Assembly (NCBI RefSeq): GCF_000443165.1
Contig: NZ_ATJV01000059.1
Location: 157,761-221,760, forward strand
DNA from: Thauera terpenica 58Eu
GTDB lineage: Bacteria > Pseudomonadota > Gammaproteobacteria > Burkholderiales > Rhodocyclaceae
Direction: 5' to 3'
DNA: 64,000 nt
Position 1 is the first letter of the stretch; every line of letters starts with the position of its first letter. Below, piece by piece: positions 39,404 to 48,030 of the stretch. Both the position numbers and the translations under genes were made by a program. The notes below the pieces were generated by a model. The model did not search any database. It was not told where the DNA came from and saw only the letters and a program-made list of their open reading frames with translations.

Positions 39404-40599
39404 CCACCTTCCGTTACCGCGCAATGACCAGCGACGGCCGCCACATCCGCGCCGAAATGGACGCGACCGATCTGAGCGAGCTCGAAGCACGGCTCCACAA
39501 CCAGGGGCTGGTCTTCATCAACGGCGAAGCGCTGCGTACGGCCTCCTGGCTGCGCCCACGCCTGCCGCGCAGCGAACTGATCCACTTCTGCTTTCACCTC
39601 GAGCAACTGCTCGAGGCCGGCGTGCCGCCCTTCGACAGCTTGAGCGCGCTGCGCGACGCAACCTCCCATCCACGCATGCGGGCCGTGGTCTCTGCCCTGC
39701 TCGCCGACATCGAGCGCGGTCAGCCGCTGTCTGAGGCTGCAGCACGGCAGCCTGCGGTGTTCACGCCGGTCATCACCGCCTTGCTGCGCGCAGGCGAAGA
39801 GGCCGGTCGTCTCCCCGAGGCTGTGCGCGACATCGGCAAGGCGCTGGAACACGAAGACGAACTCATCGCCTACGCCCGTCGCATTGCGATCTATCCCGCG
39901 ATCGTGGCCAGCCTGATGCTCCTCGCCCTTGTGGTCGCGCTCGTCCACGTCGTCCCCGAACTCGAAAAGCTGTTTCGCAGCAGCGGACAGGCGCTACCGC
40001 TGGCCACGCGTGTGCTCATCGGACTGTCGCACGCAGTCACACAAGGCTGGTGGGCGATGCTGGGCACGGCAATGCTCGCCATCGGCGCCGCACAGTGGAC
40101 ACTGGCGCACTCCGAAGCTGCCCGCGTCCGCCTCCATCACCTGCTACTGCGACTGCCTGTCGTCGGCGAACTCCAGATCAAGCTTGCCCTTGCGCGCTTC
40201 GCCGCAGTCCTCGCGCGCCTTTACGCCTCGGGCATCACCGTCATCGACGCCTTGCACATCACCCAGGACGCCGCCGGCAACCTCGCGGTGCGCGAAGCAC
40301 TGCGCCGCGCCACTCGCCAGATCGAGCAGGGCCACAGTCTGGCCGCGGCGTTCGAGGCCACCGGCCTGTTCCCGCCCTTGGTAAGCCGCATGCTCAGGGT
40401 GGGCGAACATACGGGTGGTCTTGACCGTGCCCTGGGCAATGTCGCCTTGATCTATCAGCGTGAGGTCGCGAACTCGGTCGGCCGCCTGCAGGCGGCGATC
40501 GAGCCGGCGCTGACCCTGTTGATGGGCGGCCTGCTGCTGTGGATCGCAAGCGCCGTGCTCGGCCCCATCTACGACATCATCACCCGCCTGCCGATCTGA
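39400..40599 (+). CDS. mshG: MshG-like inner-membrane platform protein
   Basis: A 399-residue GspF/PilC-family platform protein. It starts at MTTFRYRAMTSDGRHIRAEM, overlapping the ATPase stop by 4 bp, and has two T2SF domains: LEQLLEAGVPPFDSLSALRD near residue 68 and FAAVLARLYASGITVIDAL near 270. Each is followed by an EEAGRLPEAV or EHTGGLDRAL segment, and there are three membrane spans. It is the only platform gene in the locus. Confidence 0.9.
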   Translation: MTTFRYRAMTSDGRHIRAEMDATDLSELEARLHNQGLVFINGEALRTASWLRPRLPRSELIHFCFHLEQLLEAGVPPFDSLSALRDATSHPRMRAVVSALLADIERGQPLSEAAARQPAVFTPVITALLRAGEEAGRLPEAVRDIGKALEHEDELIAYARRIAIYPAIVASLMLLALVVALVHVVPELEKLFRSSGQALPLATRVLIGLSHAVTQGWWAMLGTAMLAIGAAQWTLAHSEAARVRLHHLLLRLPVVGELQIKLALARFAAVLARLYASGITVIDALHITQDAAGNLAVREALRRATRQIEQGHSLAAAFEATGLFPPLVSRMLRVGEHTGGLDRALGNVALIYQREVANSVGRLQAAIEPALTLLMGGLLLWIASAVLGPIYDIITRLPI

Positions 40600-40612
40600 G
40601 CCCGGAGCAAGC

Positions 40613-42079
40613 ATGGCGAGCCCGCTTTTCCTGCTTCGTATCGACAACCTCGGCCTGGAGATATTCCTCAAGCATAAGCGCGAGTTCACCCGGGTCGCCG
40701 TCTTCAGCAACGGTGAGTACGGCGCATTCGCCGACTGGGTGCATGGCCAGCCACGCAGGACGCGGTTTCGTGTCCTGGTGGACCTGGCTGACGAGAGCTT
40801 CGAAGCCGAAGAGCTGCCGCGCACACGCGGCGCCGACCGCCGCGCCCTGATCAGCCGCCGCCTCAGCAGCTACTACCCTCAGCCCACCTACGCGAGCGCG
40901 GAATCACTCGGCTGCGATCGCAACGCCAACACCGAGCTGCTGCTGTTCAGCGGTCTCGGCCGGCCGGCAAGACTTGATGCCTGGATGGCCGCAGTATCCG
41001 ATGGCAAGCTCGAGACCGAGTTGCTCATCTCGCCCGCGCGACTGATCGCCCATTTCGTCCCGGGCCTGAATTCGACCATCTCGCCTCCCACCGCAGCAGG
41101 TGCTCCCTTGCTGGTCGCCAATTTCACCCGTGCCGGGATGCGCGTCAGTCTGATTGAAGCGCGCAGCGCCCGCCTGTCTCGACTGGTGGAGGGCTTTGAC
41201 GCTCACGCCGTGCTTGACGACGACAGATGGCGCACCGAACTCGAGCGTACCCTGCACTACGCAAGCTCACGCCAAACATCTTCGACCGCTGCCGCGCCCA
41301 ACCTGGTCGTGATTGCCGCTGCAAGCCTGCTCCCGGTACCGCCTGTTGCCTCCGACTCCGGGTGTGCGCGCACGCACCACCTGGACCCGGTCGCCCTCGG
41401 CGGACACCAGGCTGGAACCCCGCCGAGCGACAGCACGGCGCTGCTCCTGCACTGGCTCGCGCGCGCGCCACGCCGGATCGGCTGGCCAGGTCCCAGCCCC
41501 AGCGCCTCTGCAGCTGCGCGCCACCTGCATGCGCTGGCCCTCGGCGCGGGCGCGATCGTGCTCGTGGGCGGCATCGCCATCGCCAGTCATCAATGGCAGG
41601 CGGCAGCTGCGGCGCGCGCAACGAGCAGCACGCTGCACAAGGAGATCCTCGGGCTGCAGCGCGAACGCGCCGAGTTCGAGGCCAGCCATGCCCAACTGGA
41701 CGCGCCGCCGGCGCAGATCATCGATATGAGCAAGCAGATGGAAAGACAACTCGCAGCAGTGATCTCGCCGCTCGCCATCCTGCGCCCGCTGGCCGATGCG
41801 CTCGATCGCACACCTGAGTTTTCCTTGCGCACCCTGAGCTGGTCAGCCTCAACGCCCGTGACAACAGCCGAGGACGAGCCTCAGCTGCTCGCCCGCATCG
41901 AGCTCACACTCAGGCCGAAGAAGCCCCATCAGGCCGACGGACACGCTGCAATCGACGCGCTGGTCAGCCAACTCCAGGCTGGTGGCGCACGCGACATCGA
42001 GTTCAGTGCCGACCGCGACGGCCACACCCGGCTCGCCCTGCGCTTGCCCCTGATCCGCCTGGAGGAGCCCCTGCAGTGA
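40613..42079 (+). CDS. GspL/MshI-like inner-membrane scaffold protein
   Basis: A 488-residue protein. Its N-terminal cytoplasmic part (about residues 1-230) has the look of an actin-like or GspL fold (FRVLVDLADESFEAEELPR, LISRRLSSYYPQ), followed by a Pro/Ser-rich linker, one membrane span (ALALGAGAIVLVGGIAIAS, about 304-322), a coiled coil (LHKEILGLQRERAEFEASHAQL) and a small periplasmic domain. This layout and its position after the platform gene suggest the GspL/PilN-M role. Sequence support is weak, so the function is an inference. It overlaps the next gene by 4 bp. Confidence 0.65.
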   Translation: MASPLFLLRIDNLGLEIFLKHKREFTRVAVFSNGEYGAFADWVHGQPRRTRFRVLVDLADESFEAEELPRTRGADRRALISRRLSSYYPQPTYASAESLGCDRNANTELLLFSGLGRPARLDAWMAAVSDGKLETELLISPARLIAHFVPGLNSTISPPTAAGAPLLVANFTRAGMRVSLIEARSARLSRLVEGFDAHAVLDDDRWRTELERTLHYASSRQTSSTAAAPNLVVIAAASLLPVPPVASDSGCARTHHLDPVALGGHQAGTPPSDSTALLLHWLARAPRRIGWPGPSPSASAAARHLHALALGAGAIVLVGGIAIASHQWQAAAAARATSSTLHKEILGLQRERAEFEASHAQLDAPPAQIIDMSKQMERQLAAVISPLAILRPLADALDRTPEFSLRTLSWSASTPVTTAEDEPQLLARIELTLRPKKPHQADGHAAIDALVSQLQAGGARDIEFSADRDGHTRLALRLPLIRLEEPLQ

Positions 42080-42687
42080 TCAGGGCCGGACTGCTCCCCG
42101 CGCGCCTACCCACTGCGCGCACAGCCCTGGCCTTGCTGCTGGGCGGCACACTCGCCGCCAGCGGGATCGGCCTCAGCCATTGGTCAGGAAGCGAAAAGGA
42201 CGAAGCCGAATCCGCATTGGCCAGGATGCAGCGCCAGCACGCCCAACTCGCCACTGAAACCGCGCAGCTCAGGCAGCAGCAGCCAGCGCTGCAGGCAGCC
42301 CTCGTGCACTGGAAAACGCTTGCAGCGCGCGGCGCACTCCTGCCGCCTGCACCCGCGATGTGGTCATCCGAGGCGGCGCGCATCTTCGCACGCCACGACA
42401 TCGAGGCGGAGACACTGCGCTTCACGTCTACGCCTGCGCTCGAACGCAGCGTCGAAACCTCCTCTGCCCGCATCCTCACCCACGCCGCCGACATCGATGT
42501 CGGGCTCCGACATGAAGGTCGGCTGATACCACTACTCACGGCATTGATGGCCGCGCACGGCGCGGTGGTTTTACCTCGAGCCTGCACCCTGGCCCGCAAC
42601 GACGACGATGCCGTCAAGCACATCCAGGCCCGCTGCCGACTCGACTGGTTGACGATTGCAACGCCGCCACAGGACCTGGCGCGATGA
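42076..42687 (+). CDS. GspM/PilO/MshJ-like inner-membrane protein
   Basis: A 203-residue bitopic protein: a short cytoplasmic N-terminus, one membrane helix (TALALLLGGTLAASGIGLSHW, about residues 16-36), a coiled coil (ALARMQRQHAQLATETAQLRQQ) and a compact periplasmic domain. The order after a GspL-like gene and the topology match GspM, PilO and MshJ. Two 4-bp overlaps tie it to the genes on each side. No motif allows a firmer call. Confidence 0.6.
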   Translation: MIRAGLLPARLPTARTALALLLGGTLAASGIGLSHWSGSEKDEAESALARMQRQHAQLATETAQLRQQQPALQAALVHWKTLAARGALLPPAPAMWSSEAARIFARHDIEAETLRFTSTPALERSVETSSARILTHAADIDVGLRHEGRLIPLLTALMAAHGAVVLPRACTLARNDDDAVKHIQARCRLDWLTIATPPQDLAR

Positions 42688-43181
42688 ACACACCCAGCCC
42701 ACGTACAACAAGGCAAGCCGCCAGCGCTCGTCAAGTCACGGGCGCTCCAGCGCTGCGTCTGGCGCTCGCATGCAGCCTGGCTGCGGCTTTTCCCATCCCC
42801 GCACAGGCCGATTTCGGCCGCCTGTTCTTCACCGCCGAGCAGCGTCACGCCCTCGACCAGCCTGAACCCCCCGCTCCACCACCCCCTCCACCCACCGCCG
42901 TCGAGCGCGCACCCGCCCTCGCCCCCACACAGCGCATCGACGGCTTCGTGCGTCATTCGAGCGGCGAGATCACGGTGTGGCTGGACGGCACGCCCGGCCC
43001 TCTCCCACCCGGCTTGAGCGCCCCGCCGTTTCCTGCCCTCGAACTGATCCAGACGCATCGCCCGCAGCAGCGGCTACGCGCGGGCGATGTCTGGCAAGCC
43101 CCCGCCAGCACGACCCCCGCCACCGCCCCCGAGGCACAGCACTCCGCGCTTGCCGAGGCCAGCACCGAGGCCGCCAGATGA
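42684..43181 (+). CDS. GspC/PilP/MshK-like periplasmic protein
   Basis: A 165-residue exported protein. The N-terminal signal region ends near IPAQA-DF, then GRLFFTAEQRHALDQ, a poly-proline stretch (PPAPPPPPP), and a small beta domain with RIDGFVRHSSGEITVWLDGTP and an RAGDVW end. Short proteins of this type (MshK, PilP) bridge the inner-membrane assembly to the secretin. The function is inferred from context. It overlaps both neighbours by 4 bp. Confidence 0.6.
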   Translation: MNTPSPRTTRQAASARQVTGAPALRLALACSLAAAFPIPAQADFGRLFFTAEQRHALDQPEPPAPPPPPPTAVERAPALAPTQRIDGFVRHSSGEITVWLDGTPGPLPPGLSAPPFPALELIQTHRPQQRLRAGDVWQAPASTTPATAPEAQHSALAEASTEAAR

Positions 43182-44431
43182 GACCTCGGCACGGTCTCGC
43201 AGCCGCGCGCGACAAGGTAGGCGGCCAGGGCCTGATTGCCGCGCTCGCGCTCGCGCTGCTCCTTGGCGCGACCGGAATGCTCGCGCAGGGCGAACTCAAC
43301 GCCCGTTTCCGCGCCCAGGCCCAGGCCCACAGCCTCAGCGCACTGGCGCAAGCACGCGAGGCCTTGCTCGGTTACGCGATCAGCTACGACGAACGCCATC
43401 CCGACATGGGCTATGGCTATCTGCCTTGTCCTGACGCGGGCAACACCGGCTCGACGCCGGCAGGCGCCTGCGGTGCACGCAGCCTTGCCGCCATCGGGCG
43501 CCTGCCCTGGCGTACGCTGGCACTGCCTGAGCTGCTCGATGGCTGGGGCGAGTGCCTGTGGTACGCGCTCTCCGCCAGCGTCAAGAACAATCCCAAAGCC
43601 CTCACCCTCAACTGGGACAGCCCCGGACAGTTCGCGATACGGGGCGACAACGGCAGCCCGCTGCCGGTGGCCAGCGCGGACGGGCGCGCGGTGGCGGTGA
43701 TCTTCGCGCCTGGACCTGCGCTCGAAACCCAGCACCGCGGCAACCGCGGGAGCGGCCCCTGCAGCGGGGGCGACTCCGCGCTGAGCAGCCTGGACGCCTT
43801 CATCGATCAGGGCACGGAGATTTCGCTTGCTGGCCCGTCGGACATCCACCAAGGCCGGGTTGGCGGTGTCACGCGCAACGATCTCATCGCCTGGCTCGGC
43901 ATCGACGACATCTACGACGCCCTGCGCCGACGCAGTGATTTCGCCCTCTACATCGACCGCATCGGTGAGCGCGCCAGCACCCATCTCGCACCACGCCTGG
44001 CTGATGCGCACTTCATCGAAGCGCACACCCGGGCCACCGCCGGCGCGCTCGTCATTGGCGAGTTGCCCGCCGCAGCCGCATTGATGATCACCGAACCCGC
44101 CGCAGCCGCGGCCCACGACAACTGGCGCGACCAGTTCCGCTTCGCGGCGTGCGAAGACGCCAGCGCCTGCATCCGCCTCATCGACCCGAACACCTCCCAG
44201 ACCCGGCATTGCCACGCCGTACTGCTGTTCGGAGGTGAACGCATTCGCCACGGCGCCCAGCGCCAGCACCGCAACACCGCCGCGCAACGTGCGGACATCA
44301 CGCAATACCTCGAAGACGACAACCCGCGCCACTACCTGCTTGGCGTCCCCGAGTTCCACGGCATTCCAGCATTCCAGATCAGCGACGCAAGTCGCCCCGC
44401 CACCGAGGATGTGGTCCGATGCCTGAATTGA
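43178..44431 (+). CDS. Large GspK-like pilin-related protein with LPCP/GRLPWRTLA domain
   Basis: A 417-residue protein beginning MRPRHGLAAARDKVGGQGLIAALALALLLG. It has a basic leader, then a Gly-Gln junction and a hydrophobic helix like a pilin, but without the Glu at position 5 that classical pilins need. GspK-type tip pilins also lack it, and they are large like this one. The globular part has ALLGYAI, LPCPDAG, GRLPWRTLALPELLDGWGE and ADGRAVAVIFAPG, which recur in the next gene's product. It probably sits at the pseudopilus tip. It overlaps the next gene by 13 bp. Confidence 0.6.
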   Translation: MRPRHGLAAARDKVGGQGLIAALALALLLGATGMLAQGELNARFRAQAQAHSLSALAQAREALLGYAISYDERHPDMGYGYLPCPDAGNTGSTPAGACGARSLAAIGRLPWRTLALPELLDGWGECLWYALSASVKNNPKALTLNWDSPGQFAIRGDNGSPLPVASADGRAVAVIFAPGPALETQHRGNRGSGPCSGGDSALSSLDAFIDQGTEISLAGPSDIHQGRVGGVTRNDLIAWLGIDDIYDALRRRSDFALYIDRIGERASTHLAPRLADAHFIEAHTRATAGALVIGELPAAAALMITEPAAAAAHDNWRDQFRFAACEDASACIRLIDPNTSQTRHCHAVLLFGGERIRHGAQRQHRNTAAQRADITQYLEDDNPRHYLLGVPEFHGIPAFQISDASRPATEDVVRCLN

Positions 44432-45147
44432 GTCTCCCCGCGCTGAGTTCGCCCCCCACCACGCCGGCGCAGGCGCCCGCCAGTAGACCCCGGCGTCAGC
44501 ATGGCTTCACCCTGGCTGAACTTGCCGTCGTACTGGTCATCCTCGCCTTGCTCTCAGGCAGCTTGCTGGTGCCGCTGGGCAGTCGTATGGAAGCACGCGA
44601 CCGCCAGCTCACGCTCGAGCGCTTGCGCGACATCCAGCAGGCCCTGACCGGCTTCGCCATCATCCACGGCCGCCTGCCCTGCCCCAGCACCGAAGCCGAC
44701 CCCAGCCATCCCAACTATGGCGTGGAGGACGCGCTGCCCTGCAATCACAGCGTGGAAGGTCGCCTGCCATGGCGCACGCTGGCGATGTCAGCCACTGACG
44801 CCTGGGGCCGTGAGCGCGTGCACGCGGACGAGCCCTGGAGCGGCCACTGGCACTACCGTGTCGATCGCGCGTTTACGCAAGCGCCCATCACGCCCGCCGT
44901 TGCGCCGGCGGACAACCTGCAGATCCGCAGCCACGATGACTTCCACGTCACGGTGAGCGATTCGCAGGCGGTGGCACTGGTGTTTTCGACCGGCGCCAAT
45001 CGCAGCGCCGACGGCCTCAATGCCCATTACTCCGCCGTTCAACCCAAATACCAGTCCGGTGAAGTCAGCGCCAGCTTTGACGACCTCCTGATATGGATAG
45101 GCCGGCCCTTGCTGATCGCGCGCCTGGCCCAGGCCGGGCGACTGTGA
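44419..45147 (+). CDS. Type IV prepilin-like protein with LPCP/GRLPWRTLA domain
   Basis: A 242-residue pilin. After an unusually long 28-residue leader comes the prepilin peptidase site RRQHG-FTLAELAVVLVILALL, with the Glu at +5 intact. The globular domain has ALTGFAIIHGRLPCP, GRLPWRTLAMSATDAWGRE, HYRVDRAF, IRSHDDFHV and QAVALVFSTGANRSADG, parallel to the previous gene. The ATG lies 13 bp inside the preceding gene. A minor pilin role is likely. Confidence 0.8.
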   Translation: MPELSLPALSSPPTTPAQAPASRPRRQHGFTLAELAVVLVILALLSGSLLVPLGSRMEARDRQLTLERLRDIQQALTGFAIIHGRLPCPSTEADPSHPNYGVEDALPCNHSVEGRLPWRTLAMSATDAWGRERVHADEPWSGHWHYRVDRAFTQAPITPAVAPADNLQIRSHDDFHVTVSDSQAVALVFSTGANRSADGLNAHYSAVQPKYQSGEVSASFDDLLIWIGRPLLIARLAQAGRL

Positions 45148-45181
45148 ACACCTCGTTCCCCCCACCCAAGGAGACTCGCCC

Positions 45182-45820
45182 ATGAAACCCCGTCAACAAG
45201 GCTTCACCCTGGTCGAAATCGCTGTTGTGCTGCTCATCGTCGGCCTGCTGCTGGGCGGTGTGCTGAAGGGACAGGCGCTCATCGACAGCGCCAAGGTCAA
45301 GAACCTGGCGCAAGACTTCAGAGCCCTGCCAGCGATGATTCATGCCTACCAGGACCGCTTTCGTGCGCTGCCCGGAGATGACAGGCGCGCGCGCCTGCAC
45401 CTGTGCTCGAGCGGCAGTGAATGCACTGCCCAGGGCAATGGCAACGGCGTGATCGACGGCAACTGGGACGACGCGACAGACAGCGACGCATTCCGCTTGT
45501 GGCAGCACCTGCGGCTCGCCGATCTGGCCAGCGGCAACAGCGACACGGGCGACGCCGGCTATCTCCCCCAGAACGCCGTCGGCGGCCGTCTTGGCGTGCA
45601 ACGCGGCGGCTCCCTGCTCGGCATCCGCGGCAGCGTCCTGACCTGCTCGGGAAGCATCCCTGGAAAGCTGGTGCGCCAGCTCGACCTCGCGCTGGACGAT
45701 GGCGACCCTGGCACGGGCTCAATGCGTGCAGGCAGCGACAGCGATGGCACGCTCAGCGTCGTTTCGGCCGAGAATCCGCTGCTCGATGCCAGCAGCTACA
45801 CCGTATGCGCCAGCCTGTAG
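45182..45820 (+). CDS. Type IV prepilin-like protein
   Basis: A 212-residue pilin with a short leader MKPRQQG-FTLVEIAVVLLIVGLLLGGVLKG and Glu at +5. The segment ALIDSAKVKNLAQDFRALPAMI-HAYQDRFRALPGDD and the later GNGNGVIDGNWDD...FRLWQHLRLADL...GGRLGVQ belong to a pilin-like family seen in other proteobacteria. Two Cys (74 and 80 region) and a late pair could form disulphides. It is the last gene of the locus, 34 bp after the previous one, and convergent with the antiporter gene. Confidence 0.82.
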   Translation: MKPRQQGFTLVEIAVVLLIVGLLLGGVLKGQALIDSAKVKNLAQDFRALPAMIHAYQDRFRALPGDDRRARLHLCSSGSECTAQGNGNGVIDGNWDDATDSDAFRLWQHLRLADLASGNSDTGDAGYLPQNAVGGRLGVQRGGSLLGIRGSVLTCSGSIPGKLVRQLDLALDDGDPGTGSMRAGSDSDGTLSVVSAENPLLDASSYTVCASL

Positions 45821-45878
45821 GATCGTGACAAGCGCTTGTTGCCCCCGGCGACACCACTCTCACCCCGTTCGCAGCGGC

Positions 45879-45908
45879 TGCACATCACCCACCTGCACAT
45901 CACCCACC
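45879..45908. repeat. 15-bp perfect tandem duplication over the antiporter stop codon
   Basis: TGCACATCACCCACC occurs twice in tandem at 45879-45893 and 45894-45908. The second copy contains the TGA stop of the minus-strand antiporter gene. Confidence 0.9.
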
Positions 45909-47870
45909 GCCAAGCAGGTGCTGCTCGGCCGCCTCCAGCCCGGAGGGCAGGCCGAGCAGCACCACCACATCGCCTTCCTCGATACGGGTCTCGTTGCCGG
46001 GTGACAGGCCTCGAATCCCGCGCCGACGCACCGCCGAGACGCCGACACCGAAGCGGTCGAGGGCAAATTCGCCCAGAGTGCGCCCGACCACGGCAGCGCC
46101 GGACGGAATCGACAGCGAGTGCAGGCGCTGCTGAGCAGACTCCGGGCCATCGCCCATATCACCCGCGCCATGAAAGAAGCCCCGCATCAAGGCGTAGCGC
46201 TGGTTGCGGATCTCCCGAATACGCCGCACCACCCGCGTCAGCGGCACGCCGACCAGGGCGAGCGCATGCGAGGCCAGCATGATGCTGCCCTCGAGAGCCT
46301 CAGGCACCACCTCGGCCACCCCGGCATCGGAGAGCTTCTCCATGTCGCTCTCGTCACTGGCACGCGCCACTACCGGCAGATCGGGGCGCAAGGCGTGGGC
46401 GTGGTGAATGACCCGCAAGGCCGCGTTCACGTCGGAGAAGGACACCACCAGCGCACTCGCGCGCATGATTCCCGCCGCCAGCAAGGTTTCGCGCCGCGCG
46501 GCGTCGCCATAAACCACGGTGTCACCTGCCGCGCCCGCCTCACGCACGCGCTCGGGGTCGAGATCGAGCGCCATGTAGGCGACATTCTCCTGTTCGAGAA
46601 AACGCGCCATGTATTGCCCACAACGCCCATAGCCACAGATGATGATGTGGTGCTCGGTGGTGAAGGACTGGGCGGCGACCTTGGTCAGCTCCATCGACCG
46701 CAACAGCCACTCGGAGGCGACAAAACGCATCACCAGCTTGTCGCTCGCCTGCACGATCAGTGGCGCAAGCAGCATCGACAACACCAGCGCGGCAACGGTG
46801 ATCTGCGCCAGCCCATCCGGCATCAGACCCAAGCCCATCACTTGCGACAGCAGCACGAAGCCAAACTCCCCGCCTGCACACAGCCATAAACTCGAGCGCA
46901 TGGCCGTGCCCGCCGTCGACCCGAACACGCGCGAGGCGATAAACACGATGCCGAACTTGAGCACCAGCAGGCCCAGCAACAGGCCGATCACCGCCGGCAG
47001 GTTGTACAAGACCTCCATCACGTCGAGCAACATGCCGACGGTGACGAAGAACAGTCCGAGCAGCACGTCGCGAAAGGGTTTGATGTCCTCCTCGACCTGG
47101 TAGCGGTACTCGGTTTCGGAAATCAGCATGCCGGCCAGAAATGCGCCGAGCGCGAGCGAGAGCCCGACCAGTTCGGACAACCAGGCCAGGCCCAGGGTGA
47201 TCAGCAACACGTTGAGCATGAACAGCTCGCCCGAGCGGCGTTGCGCCACCACGGTGAACCACCAGCGCATCAAGCGCTGACCGAACACCAGCACCAGCAG
47301 CAGCAGGGCCACCGCCTTCAGCGCTGCAATCCCGAGCGTAAACAGCAACTCCTCCGCAGGCCGTGACAGGGCAGGGAGCAGTATCAGCAGCGGCACGACC
47401 GCAATGTCCTGGAAGAGCAGCACGCCTATCGTCTCGCGACCGTGGCGTTTGTCGAGCTCCATGCGATCGGTCAGCAACTTCGACAGGATGGCGGTGGACG
47501 ACATGGCGAGGATGCCGCCGAGCGCAAAGCTCGCGGTCCACGACAAGCCATTGAGCCCGCCGATCATGGTCACGACCGCCACGCTGCCAATCACCTGCAC
47601 CATGCCCAGCCCGAAGACGATGCGCTTCATCGCCATCAAGCGCCCAAGGGAGAATTCCAGCCCGATCGAAAACATCAGGAACACAACACCAAATTCGGCG
47701 AGATGGCTTGCATCTTCCGAACTCTGCATCAGGTTCAGCGCATGCGGGCCGCCCAGGGCCCCGACCAGCAGATAGCCCAGCACCGGCGGCAGGTTCATGC
47801 TGCGGAACATGCCTACCAGCACCACGGCGGCGGCCAGCAGTAGCAAGACGAATTCGAGGGTATTGAGCAT
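45900..47870 (-). CDS. CPA2 family monovalent cation:proton antiporter (KefB/YbaL-like)
   Basis: A 656-residue protein with an N-terminal antiporter domain of about 12 helices (EFGVVFLMFSIGLEFSLGRLMAMK, LFQDIAVVPLLILLPAL, SLALGAFLAGMLISETEYRYQVE), then a RCK/TrkA-N Rossmann domain with IICGYGRCGQYMARFLEQENV (near residue 408) and a TrkA-C domain at the end. Such proteins exchange K+ or Na+ for H+ under nucleotide or thiol control. The start at MLNTLEFVLLLLAAAVV begins the first helix. It is divergent from kdsD and convergent with the pilin locus. Confidence 0.88.
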   Translation of the reverse strand: MLNTLEFVLLLLAAAVVLVGMFRSMNLPPVLGYLLVGALGGPHALNLMQSSEDASHLAEFGVVFLMFSIGLEFSLGRLMAMKRIVFGLGMVQVIGSVAVVTMIGGLNGLSWTASFALGGILAMSSTAILSKLLTDRMELDKRHGRETIGVLLFQDIAVVPLLILLPALSRPAEELLFTLGIAALKAVALLLLVLVFGQRLMRWWFTVVAQRRSGELFMLNVLLITLGLAWLSELVGLSLALGAFLAGMLISETEYRYQVEEDIKPFRDVLLGLFFVTVGMLLDVMEVLYNLPAVIGLLLGLLVLKFGIVFIASRVFGSTAGTAMRSSLWLCAGGEFGFVLLSQVMGLGLMPDGLAQITVAALVLSMLLAPLIVQASDKLVMRFVASEWLLRSMELTKVAAQSFTTEHHIIICGYGRCGQYMARFLEQENVAYMALDLDPERVREAGAAGDTVVYGDAARRETLLAAGIMRASALVVSFSDVNAALRVIHHAHALRPDLPVVARASDESDMEKLSDAGVAEVVPEALEGSIMLASHALALVGVPLTRVVRRIREIRNQRYALMRGFFHGAGDMGDGPESAQQRLHSLSIPSGAAVVGRTLGEFALDRFGVGVSAVRRRGIRGLSPGNETRIEEGDVVVLLGLPSGLEAAEQHLLGGG

Positions 47871-48030
47871 CAACGAGGGTCGTTTGGAGTTCCCGGGCGC
47901 ACCGGGGGGTGTGCCGACTGTTATACAATTGCGCGTCTTCGCCGGCGCAACGCAAGGGCATACCCCTAGCTGCATTCACCGTCTTCACGACCGGTTTTCC
48001 CCAGTTTAAAGCATCGAGTCGTCCGCCCCA

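Noticed and set aside
42953..44359. A 468-codon antisense frame across the GspK-like gene
   Set aside because: The plus-strand frame has an ATGA overlap with its upstream gene and a domain shared with its downstream neighbour; the antisense frame has neither.
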